Assembly (NCBI GenBank): GCA_047639615.1
Contig: JBLIOL010000288.1
Span: forward strand, 1-6,986
Direction of reading: 5' to 3'
Length of the DNA: 6,986 nucleotides
Source: CAYWNK01 sp047639615
GTDB taxonomy: Bacteria; Planctomycetota; UBA1135; GCA-002686595
Made by a program: the position numbers and the translations under genes. Each line of letters starts with the position of its first letter. Position 1 is the first letter of the stretch. The notes under the pieces are model-generated. The model searched no databases and was not told the origin of the DNA. It worked only from the letters and a program-made list of their open reading frames with translations. This document shows positions 1 through 6,297 of the stretch, piece by piece.

Positions 1-1161
1 GAATAGGTCGGTGAAGTGGGGTGTCTTGGCGGGGTCGAAGAGGCTCCAGGTGCCGCCATCGGCAACGCGTTGCATGAAGAGGTCGGGCACCCAGTTGGCC
101 AGGTTCAGGTTGTGGGTGCGGCGCGCCTCGTCCCCCGTGTTCTCGCGCAGCTCGAGGAACTCTTCGATGTCCGCGTGCCAGGTTTCCAGGTAGACGCAAG
201 CAGCGCCTTTGCGCCGTCCGCCTTGATTGACTGCGGCCACCGAGGAGTCCAGGGTCTTGAGCCACGGCACGATGCCGTTGGACTCGCCGTTGGTGCCCTG
301 GATCAGGGAACCGCGGGAGCGGATGCGATGGTAGGCCAGGCCGATGCCGCCGGCGTACTTAGAGAGGCGTGCCACGTCCTTGTAGCGCTCGTAGATGGCC
401 TCCAAATCGTCCTGGGGAGAGTCCAGCAGGTAACAGGAGCTGAGCTGGGTGTGCTGCGTGCCCGAGTTGAACAGGGTCGGGGAGCTGGGCAGGTAGGTCA
501 GGGAGGAGATCAGGCGGTAGAAGTCCCGCGCTTCTCCCGGCGTCTCGGCCAGGCCGCAGGCCACACGCATGAAGAAGTACTGGGGCGTCTCGATCACCAT
601 GCGGCTCTCGGGGTGCTTCAGCAGGTAGCGGTCGTAGACCGTCCGCAGGCCGAAGTAGCCGAAGAGCGTGTTGCGGTCGGCGTCGATGGTGTCGTTGAGC
701 TTGCGCGCGTTCTTGGCCACGAAGGCGGCGGTACTCTCGTTGATCAGGCCACAGTCGAGTCCGGTCTTCACGGACTGGCTAAAGGAGTAGATCTCCTGGT
801 TGCCGACCTCCTTATCTATATAAGTGCCGAGTAGGCGCGCGGCGAGGCGGCTGTACTGGGGCTCCTCAGCGGTGAGCGAGGCCGCGGTCTGGATCGAAAG
901 TTGGTCGAGTTCCGCCGTGGTAGCTCCATCGTAGAGCCCACTGATCGTGCGCGTAGCGATGCGCATGGGATCGACAGAATCGAAACCCTCGGCGCAGCGG
1001 CTGACCGCCTTGACGATCTTCATCAGGTCTACCGGTTCCAGTTCGCCACTGCGCTTCTGAACGCGCATGCCCTGAGACCCTGTTGAGGGCGCCTGGGCGG
1101 AGGCAGGGGGCTGGTTGGTGGAGGTGGCCAGGGTCGCGGAGTTGACGGCAGCTTGATCCAT
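1..1161 (-). CDS. nrdA: Class I ribonucleoside-diphosphate reductase, large (alpha) subunit, N-terminal part
   Basis: This is the catalytic subunit of aerobic ribonucleotide reductase, which reduces ribonucleoside diphosphates to deoxyribonucleotides in the cytoplasm with the radical-carrying NrdB. The frame is open from ATG at 1161 to the window edge (387 codons), so the gene continues to the left. Residues 1-31 are a low-complexity A/S/T/P/Q-rich leader. An ATP-cone (overall activity site) spans about 33-118, beginning MRVQKRSGELEP. The barrel begins with PSSPTLFNSGTQHTQLSSC (225-243), where Cys243 matches the first redox cysteine (E. coli Cys225). NQGGRRKGAA (312-321) matches the specificity-site loop 2. 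RRTHNLNLANWVPDLFMQRV and WSLFDP follow, as in Pseudomonas-type NrdA. The radical-site cysteines and C-terminal tail lie outside. No Shine-Dalgarno site precedes ATG 1161; Met32 (1068) just before the ATP-cone is an alternative start. A NrdR-type promoter lies upstream. Family assignment is firm; the subclass is inferred. Confidence 0.96.
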   Translation of the reverse strand, partial: MDQAAVNSATLATSTNQPPASAQAPSTGSQGMRVQKRSGELEPVDLMKIVKAVSRCAEGFDSVDPMRIATRTISGLYDGATTAELDQLSIQTAASLTAEEPQYSRLAARLLGTYIDKEVGNQEIYSFSQSVKTGLDCGLINESTAAFVAKNARKLNDTIDADRNTLFGYFGLRTVYDRYLLKHPESRMVIETPQYFFMRVACGLAETPGEARDFYRLISSLTYLPSSPTLFNSGTQHTQLSSCYLLDSPQDDLEAIYERYKDVARLSKYAGGIGLAYHRIRSRGSLIQGTNGESNGIVPWLKTLDSSVAAVNQGGRRKGAACVYLETWHADIEEFLELRENTGDEARRTHNLNLANWVPDLFMQRVADGGTWSLFDPAKTPHFTDLF

Positions 1162-1205
1162 ATTTGGTAGGCGGCTGGGCAGGCAGGGAAAGGAGAAGGG
1201 ATACC

Positions 1206-1374
1206 GCTCCCACGGGAGTGTGGCGGGAGCTTCTCCCTAGGCCCCCAGGAGAGAAATCCGGGGGTGTCGGGAGGGTGAGACTCGAGGGGGGCACGGCCGA
1301 GTCTCGTTCCAGGCCCTTGGCAGGTCTTCCCGGGTCACTGCGGACTCGCGGGCGAAGGGGTGGGCCGCTGGAAC
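1206..1374 (-). ncRNA. Putative structured 5' leader of nrdA mRNA (four adjacent stem-loops)
   Basis: Read as minus-strand RNA, four inverted repeats lie nearly end to end. (1) GTTCCAG at 1374-1368 pairs with CTGGAAC at 1312-1306; past a 2-nt bulge, GCCC at 1365-1362 pairs with GGGC at 1316-1313, enclosing 45 nt. (2) GAGACTCG at 1305-1298 pairs perfectly with CGAGTCTC at 1284-1277, starting on the very next base. (3) TTCTC at 1255-1251 plus CCT at 1249-1247 pairs with AGG plus GAGAA at 1238-1231. (4) GCTCCC at 1230-1225 pairs with GGGAGC at 1211-1206, again with no gap. The inner loop of stem 1 has GAAGACCTGCC, which resembles part of the B12 box of cobalamin riboswitches, but the remaining riboswitch core was not found. 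The pairings are seen directly; expression, folding and any ligand are inference. GC-rich DNA yields chance inverted repeats, so confidence is moderate. Confidence 0.4.
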
Positions 1375-1432
1375 ATTGGCTTGGGCGACGGGTCCGAAGA
1401 TACTCCCAGAGGTGGTTGCTTCAAGGGCGAAG

Positions 1433-1448
1433 CCACAAAATGTAGTGG
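1433..1448. promoter_or_regulatory. NrdR box 1 upstream of nrdA
   Basis: CCACAAAATGTAGTGG matches the known NrdR operator pattern ACACWATATATWGTGT at 12 of 16 positions, including both CAC and GTG arms and the central A.AT.T core. NrdR is the ATP-cone repressor that controls ribonucleotide reductase genes according to dATP/ATP. The site sits just downstream of the proposed nrdA -10 element, where binding would block transcription. The nrdR gene itself is not in the window. Confidence 0.7.
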
Positions 1449-1452
1449 CTCC

Positions 1453-1482
1453 AATATGTCACACCCACTACAGGTGCCACAA
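1453..1482 (-). promoter_or_regulatory. Candidate nrdA promoter
   Basis: On the minus strand, TTGTGG (1482-1477) is followed after 18 bp by CATATT (1458-1453), a 3/6 and 4/6 match to sigma-70 elements. It is the only A+T-rich stretch in this gap. It is interleaved with the two NrdR-type boxes, as expected for a repressed nrd promoter. Transcription from here would leave a leader of roughly 285 nt before the nrdA ATG. Confidence 0.4.
1465..1480. promoter_or_regulatory. Degenerate second NrdR box upstream of nrdA
   Basis: CCACTACAGGTGCCAC starts 32 bp from box 1, the roughly three-helical-turn spacing typical of paired NrdR sites. Its first eight bases are identical to those of box 1 read on the other strand (CCACTACA). 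The other half is poorly conserved. It lies between the proposed -35 and -10 elements of the nrdA promoter. Position and half-match make it credible as the partner site, but alone it would not be convincing. Confidence 0.45.
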
Positions 1483-1510
1483 ATGCCTCTCGCGTACAGT
1501 CAAGCCCAAA

Positions 1511-1526
1511 TGGCCAGAAAAGGCCA
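1511..1526 (-). terminator. Weak hairpin after the DinB-like gene
   Basis: TGGCC (1511-1515) and GGCCA (1522-1526) form a 5-bp stem with a 6-nt loop. It begins about a dozen bases beyond the DinB-like stop codon and could be extended by two A-T pairs past a mismatch. No U-run follows on the minus strand, so if it ends transcription it is not a classic intrinsic terminator. Some read-through into nrdA is possible. Confidence 0.3.
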
Positions 1527-1537
1527 ATTTGAGGCAC

Positions 1538-2047
1538 TTAGCCCTGGGGCGGCGGGAGGGGGTTTCGAACTGCCGCGTTGCGCAGCAATGTGGCCTGTCC
1601 GAGGTGGTACGCCAGGTGGAATAGGTGCCCTTGGAACCAGGCCAAACGGGTACTGAGGGCGTCGCCGAGGGCCGCATGAATAGGAACCGCGCAGGGCTCT
1701 TGCAGGGCAGCCGCGGGGAGCTGTTTGAGGCCCTTTTCGAGGGTCACGCAAGCGTCCGACCAGTGCGCTCGAAGCTGCTCCCAATCCGCTTGGCTCTCTA
1801 CGCACCAATCCGCATGTGAGGCCCGTTCGACGAAGCTATTGGGCAAAGTGCGTTCTGCGTCCAACACGGCTTCGATGGTGGTGTCGACCTCGTGCAATAC
1901 GTGCCCTAGAAGCCAGGCCACGGAGGGGCCTGCGGGGTGCGTGCGGAAGAGCACCGTGGCGAGCTTCAGGCCCTCGGTCTGCTCGCTCCAACAGCGCCGG
2001 TGGTGGGCCGCTTGGGCGCGCAGACCATCCAGTTGCTCCGAGCTCAT
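1538..2047 (-). CDS. DinB/YfiT-like four-helix-bundle putative metalloenzyme
   Basis: The product is 169 residues, the usual size for the DinB superfamily of four-helix-bundle proteins that bind a divalent metal through three histidines. Some members transfer thiols such as bacillithiol or mycothiol; many have no known substrate. WLLGHVLHEVD near residues 45-55 supplies the first histidine (His49 or His52). HLFHLAYHLGQAT near 141-152 supplies the typical C-terminal pair (His144, His148) followed by GQ. Residues in between are helical and Trp-rich. No signal peptide is seen, so it is probably cytoplasmic. Its ATG lies in an ATGA overlap with the stop of the upstream 727-residue gene, with AGGA a few bases upstream, so translation is probably coupled. 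The start is therefore fixed at 2047, although the frame stays open further upstream. The family call is fairly secure; the substrate is unknown. Confidence 0.85.
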   Translation of the reverse strand: MSSEQLDGLRAQAAHHRRCWSEQTEGLKLATVLFRTHPAGPSVAWLLGHVLHEVDTTIEAVLDAERTLPNSFVERASHADWCVESQADWEQLRAHWSDACVTLEKGLKQLPAAALQEPCAVPIHAALGDALSTRLAWFQGHLFHLAYHLGQATLLRNAAVRNPLPPPQG

Positions 2048-4227
2048 CGTCCTAGCTCCAGAATTTTTCCCGCGACCAGCTCTAGGGAGGTGCGCTGCGT
2101 TTCTCCCACGCGTTCCAGGCGCGCCGACCCAGCCGGTGCGAGCAGTACCAGGGGCGCGTCTTCGGTCGCTTCGCCCAGGCCCACGCAGACGCCGCCCGAC
2201 CACAGGCGGTATTGGCCCATTACATGCAGGCGCAGTTCGGCTGCCTGTCCCAGGGTCACCAGAACCTCGGTGGGGCGATGCCCGGCGTTGGCCACCAGAC
2301 CGCGCATGATTCCCACGCGCCCGGCCGCGCTGCGCACGAACAATCCATGCGTGCCGTCCGGCAGGCCTTCGATGTCCAAGCAATCGCTGCGTATCACCTG
2401 CCCGTCGGAGCACGTGATCAGCACGCTCAAGGGCTCAAGCTCCACACCCTCTGGATCGAACGCCAAGCCGATGATGCTGGCGCCGGCGCGCAGGCGAATC
2501 TCAACCGGATCCGCGCCCGCGTCCAAGACCAGGGGAGAGCTGCCGGCGTGGGCGAAGGCGGCGTCAACGGCCAACTCGTAGGTGCCTGTGGGGACCGGTC
2601 CCATGCGGAAACGGCCGGCGCTATCGGTCCAGGCGCTGAGGCCGTCGCCGCCCATGATGGGCTTGGCCCACAGGCGCTGGCGGCCGGCGGAAAAGCCCTT
2701 GGCGGTGAGCACGCGGCCCGTGAGCCACAGGGCTGGGTGAATGTCCAGGTCCAGTTTCAGGTGCTCGCAGGCTTCGGGTACGCGGATCCAGGCGGCCCGC
2801 GGCGCGGGCCGAATAGCATCAGGGTGACCCTTGCGGCGCGGTGCCGGGCCCAGCCACCAGGTGCCGGCGGGGACGTCGGCGAATTGGTAGTGACCCTGTT
2901 CGTCGCTCACAGTGCGGGCGAAGGCGCGCGCGCCCATGCCGGGCACTAGCAGGCATTCCGTGGGCTCATCCGCGGGCAGCAACCATAGCTCCAATCCGGC
3001 GATAGGCACCTCTCCGTGGGCGATTAGCTGCCCTTCGATCTTGGTGCCCGAGGCGTGCCGCAGCACGAGCTCGCGGCCTTCCTCGGGGCTGAGTACCAGC
3101 GGGTCTAGCTTGGGCCAGGTGTAGTCAGCGGTGGGCGTAATCTTGACGGTCAGGGGCGCGTCAGGCACGAGCCCTTCGAAGTGCGCCCAGCCCTGGGGAT
3201 TGGTTTCGGCGGTCCAAGTCGCGCCGGCGCAGCCGCGGGAGTCGGCGGGGGTTGGGCTTTGGTTACTCGCGTCGGTGCTGATTTCTACCTGGACCTTGGC
3301 AATGGGCGCGCCGTCGGTGGCGAGCAGCTGCAAGCGCAGGCTCGAGCTGGGTACGAGCACGAGCTCGCGCGCCTTGGGCGCCGAGTCATGGCCGGGTCCG
3401 ATGCGGATGCGTTGCGGCGCGTATCCGGGCGCGCGCACCCAGAGCCAGTCGGTGCGACCTGCGTTTAGGCTGACCGTGAGCAGACCTTCGGGGTCCGTTC
3501 GGCCGGCCCGCGAGTCCTGGCTCGAAGCGGGCGTCAGGCGCTCGGCGAAGCTGGCGCTGGCATCGGGAATGGGGCTGCGATCGGCGCTAGCGAGCACGCT
3601 CAGGAAGTAGCGCTTGCTGCCGCGCTCCAGGGGTAACTCCAGTTGGCGAAGCTCGTCCACTTGCAGGGCGCTCACGGCGTGTGAGGCGTGGGCGCCAACG
3701 CCAGCCTCGTCCACCAGACTCAGGCGCAGGGCCGCGTCCGCGGGCACATGCAGATCCACGAAGCCTTGCGCGTCGGTCAGGGCGCTGGAGCCGAGCTTGC
3801 CTTGGTTGCCGTCGCTGGGGCGGTCCGGCACGGCGCGGCCGTCCGGGCGATTTTCGAGGAAGACCACCACGCGCACCCCGGCCAGGCCCGTGCCGGTGGC
3901 TGCGGAGATGACGCGCACTTCGACGTGGGCACTGGGCAGCTTGGGGGCGGCCGGGGCCGTGTTGGCTGAGCTTCGACGGGCCGTATCGATCGGGAGCTCG
4001 CCGATGGGAATCGAGGAGCTGGCGGGAGTCGTTTGCGTCGCCGTCGGCTCGGCCTTGGGATCCGCTAGATCAGCGGGCGCAGGCTCGGGAGCGGGAATCG
4101 ATTGGCGCTCGGCGGCCAGAGCGATGCTCACACCTGGACCAATTCCAAGGCCCATCCCGCGCAGAACGAGGGCTAGAACAATAGCCGAGGCTGCCAGGAG
4201 CAGCAGTATGGGAGAGCGCAGACGCAT
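2044..4227 (-). CDS. Membrane-anchored or secreted protein with tandem carboxypeptidase-regulatory-like domains
   Basis: This 727-residue protein has no recognised enzyme domain. Residues 1-23 are a basic start followed by a strongly hydrophobic segment: a signal anchor, or a signal peptide if cleaved near ALAA at 36-39. A Pro/Ala/Thr-rich linker runs to about 100. The rest appears to be a string of about six or seven beta-sandwich modules of the carboxypeptidase-regulatory-like/Cna-B type, at about 101-200, 206-292, 296-389, 394-495, 499-578, 580-658 and 661-725. The recurring marker is T-D/N-x-x-G near 151, 244, 342, 441 and 534, roughly every 93-99 residues, followed by phrases such as ADVPAGTW (450) and GPVPTGTY (543). 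Such modules usually serve in surface or periplasmic binding and adhesion. Codon-level features look like the neighbours. It overlaps the DinB-like gene by 4 bp. No Shine-Dalgarno site precedes ATG 4227. Function is unknown. Confidence 0.85.
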   Translation of the reverse strand: MRLRSPILLLLAASAIVLALVLRGMGLGIGPGVSIALAAERQSIPAPEPAPADLADPKAEPTATQTTPASSSIPIGELPIDTARRSSANTAPAAPKLPSAHVEVRVISAATGTGLAGVRVVVFLENRPDGRAVPDRPSDGNQGKLGSSALTDAQGFVDLHVPADAALRLSLVDEAGVGAHASHAVSALQVDELRQLELPLERGSKRYFLSVLASADRSPIPDASASFAERLTPASSQDSRAGRTDPEGLLTVSLNAGRTDWLWVRAPGYAPQRIRIGPGHDSAPKARELVLVPSSSLRLQLLATDGAPIAKVQVEISTDASNQSPTPADSRGCAGATWTAETNPQGWAHFEGLVPDAPLTVKITPTADYTWPKLDPLVLSPEEGRELVLRHASGTKIEGQLIAHGEVPIAGLELWLLPADEPTECLLVPGMGARAFARTVSDEQGHYQFADVPAGTWWLGPAPRRKGHPDAIRPAPRAAWIRVPEACEHLKLDLDIHPALWLTGRVLTAKGFSAGRQRLWAKPIMGGDGLSAWTDSAGRFRMGPVPTGTYELAVDAAFAHAGSSPLVLDAGADPVEIRLRAGASIIGLAFDPEGVELEPLSVLITCSDGQVIRSDCLDIEGLPDGTHGLFVRSAAGRVGIMRGLVANAGHRPTEVLVTLGQAAELRLHVMGQYRLWSGGVCVGLGEATEDAPLVLLAPAGSARLERVGETQRTSLELVAGKILELGR

Positions 4228-4236
4228 GCGGAGAGA

Positions 4237-4248
4237 GGGACAGGTCCC
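4237..4248. promoter_or_regulatory. Short inverted repeat in the divergent spacer
   Basis: GGGAC-AG-GTCCC is a perfect 5-bp inverted repeat with a 2-bp centre. It lies between the two divergent starts and near the expected transcription start of the minus-strand gene. It could be an operator, but its short length in GC-rich DNA makes chance a reasonable alternative. Confidence 0.2.
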
Positions 4249-4260
4249 GGTCGAGGCGGC

Positions 4261-4266
4261 ATGTTA
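4261..4266 (-). promoter_or_regulatory. Possible -10 element for the 727-residue protein gene
   Basis: TAACAT on the minus strand matches the sigma-70 -10 consensus at 4 of 6 positions. It would start a transcript with a leader of about 27 nt before ATG 4227. No good -35 element lies at the right distance, so this is tentative. Confidence 0.25.
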
Positions 4267-4291
4267 CCTCGCTCGGAGGCCGAGTGGTCCC

Positions 4292-4297
4292 TACCCT
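4292..4297 (+). promoter_or_regulatory. Possible -10 element for a leaderless TPR lipoprotein transcript
   Basis: TACCCT fits the TANNNT pattern and ends 7 nt before GTG 4305, the spacing expected when transcription begins at the start codon itself. No clear -35 element accompanies it. It favours start 4305 over the GTG at 4284. Confidence 0.3.
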
Positions 4298-4304
4298 GGG
4301 GAGT

Positions 4305-5330
4305 GTGAAGCAATCCATTCAGAACCCGATCGTGCTGGCGCTGCTCTGCCTGCTTCCCGCGTGCGTGGCCGCAGGTGATCAGGCCCTGCCGACGCCGCCC
4401 GATGAGCTCCTGGAGCGGGCAGATCAGGCCTTTGCGGCCGGAGCTGGTCGTAAGGCCCAGGAGGCCTACCAGCTAGCTGCCCTGGCTGCGCGTACGGCGG
4501 AGGAGGATGGCTACTACCGCGAGGCTGCGGCCATGGTGGCGGCCGTGCACGGGCTCGCCGGCCGGGCGGATGAGGCGGCTAACTGGATGTCCCAAGCCGA
4601 GATTGGCGCGCTGGCGAGCGAGCCCCGTTCTTGGACGCGTCTGCTCCTGGCGCGCGGAGCCATCGCTCGCGCCCAGGGAGATTCGGCCGCAGCTCTGCAG
4701 CAATTCGAGAGACTCTATCGCTATGCGCTCGAGGCTCAGCTCTACGGGCGTGCCTTGCAGGCGGCGTCCATGGCGCTGGTGGTGAGCGAGGGCGAGGCGC
4801 AGCTCCAATGGGCTATGCGCGGTGTGGAAGGTGCGCGAGCCGCGGGGCAGCCGCGTTGGGAGGCGGCGGCCCTGAACAGTTTGGCTTGGACCTTCGAGGT
4901 TCGGGGCGATCACGAGCAAGCCCTGGGTGCATTCCGATCCAGCCGGAGTATCTACGCCGATCACGGCAACACGCGCGAGCGGCTCAAGGCGGATTGGGCC
5001 CTGGCTCACGGCTTGCGCCTGGCCGGCGAGATCGGCGTTGCGCGAGCTTTGCAGGAACGTGTGTTGCGCGCCGCCATCGGCCTGCAGAATCGCGGCTGGA
5101 GTCCCAACGACTCCGAGTGGGTGGCGCGTAGCCATGAGGAGATGGCCGAGCTCGAGTTCGGGAGCGGTCGCCTTACCAGCGCGCTCAAGCACTTGGCGGC
5201 CGCCAACCGCGCCTACGTATTGGCCCAGGCGGAAACCTTTGCGCCGGAGCGCTTGGCCGCGATCAGCCGCCGTTCCGCCGAGATGCAGGCCTACCGCAAG
5301 GGACGCCTAGATTCCGAGGCGAAGGACTGA
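4305..5330 (+). CDS. TPR-repeat putative lipoprotein
   Basis: From GTG 4305 the product is 341 residues. It begins MKQSIQNPIVLALLCLLPAC, a compact lipoprotein-type signal with Lys2, a hydrophobic core and Cys20 as the likely lipidated residue (the box LPAC has an uncommon Pro at -2). The alternative is export with cleavage after VAA. The mature part is almost all helical hairpins of TPR type. Pairs are visible at about 33-65, 70-100, 111-143, 146-177, 185-218 (AALNSLAWTFEVRGDHEQALGAF region), 227-261 and 273-306. TPRs serve as protein-binding scaffolds, so it is probably a periplasmic or envelope adaptor. An upstream GTG at 4284 is preceded by GGAGG at 4 nt, but that GGAGG sits in a small hairpin (CTCGG-AGG-CCGAG, 4272-4284) and would add a long polar N-terminus, so 4305 is preferred. 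Its partner is unknown. The hydrolase gene follows after 11 nt. Confidence 0.8.
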   Translation: MKQSIQNPIVLALLCLLPACVAAGDQALPTPPDELLERADQAFAAGAGRKAQEAYQLAALAARTAEEDGYYREAAAMVAAVHGLAGRADEAANWMSQAEIGALASEPRSWTRLLLARGAIARAQGDSAAALQQFERLYRYALEAQLYGRALQAASMALVVSEGEAQLQWAMRGVEGARAAGQPRWEAAALNSLAWTFEVRGDHEQALGAFRSSRSIYADHGNTRERLKADWALAHGLRLAGEIGVARALQERVLRAAIGLQNRGWSPNDSEWVARSHEEMAELEFGSGRLTSALKHLAAANRAYVLAQAETFAPERLAAISRRSAEMQAYRKGRLDSEAKD

Positions 5331-5341
5331 ATCCGGTTCCC

Positions 5342-6253
5342 ATGAGCGGCGATCGCTTCCGTGGCTGTTTGCTTGGCCTGGCTCTTGGGGATTCCCTAGG
5401 CGCGCCCCACGAGGGCGGACCGGTGGAACGCTTGCTGTGGGCCATGATCGGCCGCACGCGCAAGGGCGAGCGGCGTTGGACCGATGACACGCAGATGTCT
5501 TTGGACCTGGCGCGCAGCCTGCTCGCCTGCAAGGGGCTCGACCTCGATCACCTAGCACTGGCCTTTGCCGGGAGCTATCGCTGGAGTCGCGGCTATGGTC
5601 CGGGCGCGGCCAAGTTGCTAGGGCGCATCGGCCGCGGAGTGCCCTGGCGCGAAGCCAACCGCTCCGTGTTCGCGAGCGGCTCCTTTGGCAACGGCGGCGC
5701 CATGCGCGCGCCGGTGATCGGTCTCTACTTCGCACAATGCACGCAGTTGGAGATCGTCGCAGCGGCGGAGGACTCCGCCAGCGTGACCCATGCGCACCCG
5801 CTCGGCATACAGGGCGCGGCGTTGATCGCCTGCGCTACCTCGGCGGCCTTGGGCGGCGCTCGCTCGCTCGAACTCTTGGACGCGGCCGCGTCAAGCTGCA
5901 ACTTGCAGCCCTACTTGGAACGCCTGGCCAGCGCGCGGGCCTGGCTCGAGGAGGGTCAAGCGGTGACGCCCAAGCAGGTGCGCGCGCAGCTTGGCAACCG
6001 CATCGTCGCGGCCGAATCGTGTGTCACGGCGCTTTACCTGGCGGTGCGTTTTCTAGAGGCGGACTTTCTAGAGCTGCTGGCCTTTGCTGCGGCCTGCGGC
6101 GGGGATGTGGACACGATCAGTTCCATGGCTGGCGCGATTTGGGGCGCGGCCCGCGGCGCAGGGGACCTGCCGGAGGCTCAACTCGCTCGCTTGGAGCAGC
6201 GCGAGGTGCTGGAAAGCGTGGCTGATTCCATGCAGCGGGCCGTCGAACTGTGA
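5342..6253 (+). CDS. ADP-ribosylglycohydrolase (DraG/ARH3 family)
   Basis: The 303-residue product is full length for the family, whose members remove ADP-ribose from proteins or small molecules using two Mg2+ ions. Motifs appear in the canonical order: FRGCLLGLALGDSLGAPHE at 6-24, with Glu24 where ARH3-type enzymes have the flap glutamate; WTDDTQMSL at 46-54, with metal ligands T47, D48 and D49; SFGNGGAMRAP at 114-124; SVTHAHPLGIQGA at 147-159; and GGDVDTISSMAGAIWGA at 253-269, with metal ligands D255, D257 and T258. No catalytic residue is missing. No signal peptide is seen, so it is probably cytoplasmic. ATG 5342 begins 11 nt after the TPR gene stop with no Shine-Dalgarno site, suggesting cotranscription. 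The target (arginine-, serine- or DNA-linked ADP-ribose, or another adduct) cannot be read from sequence. No ADP-ribosyltransferase is in the window, and no nitrogenase-regulation genes adjoin it, so the draG name is not used. Confidence 0.93.
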   Translation: MSGDRFRGCLLGLALGDSLGAPHEGGPVERLLWAMIGRTRKGERRWTDDTQMSLDLARSLLACKGLDLDHLALAFAGSYRWSRGYGPGAAKLLGRIGRGVPWREANRSVFASGSFGNGGAMRAPVIGLYFAQCTQLEIVAAAEDSASVTHAHPLGIQGAALIACATSAALGGARSLELLDAAASSCNLQPYLERLASARAWLEEGQAVTPKQVRAQLGNRIVAAESCVTALYLAVRFLEADFLELLAFAAACGGDVDTISSMAGAIWGAARGAGDLPEAQLARLEQREVLESVADSMQRAVEL

Positions 6254-6297
6254 GTCATGGCGTTTTGTGCCTGATCCAGATCGTCATAACTCGGCAT

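Larger units (their letters stand above)
1162..1537. other. Gene-free stretch between the DinB-like gene and nrdA
   Basis: No credible protein gene is seen in this 376-bp stretch. Short open frames on the plus strand here have low-complexity R/G-rich translations and no family resemblance. In the direction of nrdA transcription it holds, in order: a weak hairpin after the DinB-like gene, a promoter overlapped by NrdR-type boxes, and a long leader dense in inverted repeats. A pyrimidine-rich RNA tract (about 1182-1200 on the minus strand) then precedes the nrdA start codon, with no Shine-Dalgarno sequence. Confidence 0.8.

Noticed and set aside
16..834. 272-residue open frame on the plus strand
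   Set aside because: It lies antisense to nrdA, whose minus-strand translation is unmistakable. Its own translation is low-complexity and resembles no family.
1164..1445. 93-residue plus-strand frame in the nrdA leader region
   Set aside because: It is rich in G and R with no family likeness and overlaps inverted repeats and NrdR sites; it is more likely non-coding.
1511..1526. Strong intrinsic terminator after the DinB-like gene
   Set aside because: The stem is only 5 bp and no U-run follows, so it is kept only as a weak hairpin.
2048..2413. Upstream extension of the DinB-like gene frame to ATG 2413
   Set aside because: The extra 122 residues are R/G/P-rich and overlap the larger gene in another frame. 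The ATGA overlap start at 2047 gives a normal-length DinB protein.
2212..2949. 245-residue open frame on the plus strand, and similar long plus-strand frames at 3131-3610 and 3614-4378
   Set aside because: These are antisense to the 727-residue protein. Long spurious frames are expected in GC-rich coding DNA, and their compositions (A/G/R-rich) are typical of shadows.
4473..5192. 239-residue minus-strand frame opposite the TPR gene
   Set aside because: The plus-strand frame shows a signal peptide and TPR periodicity; the minus frame shows neither.
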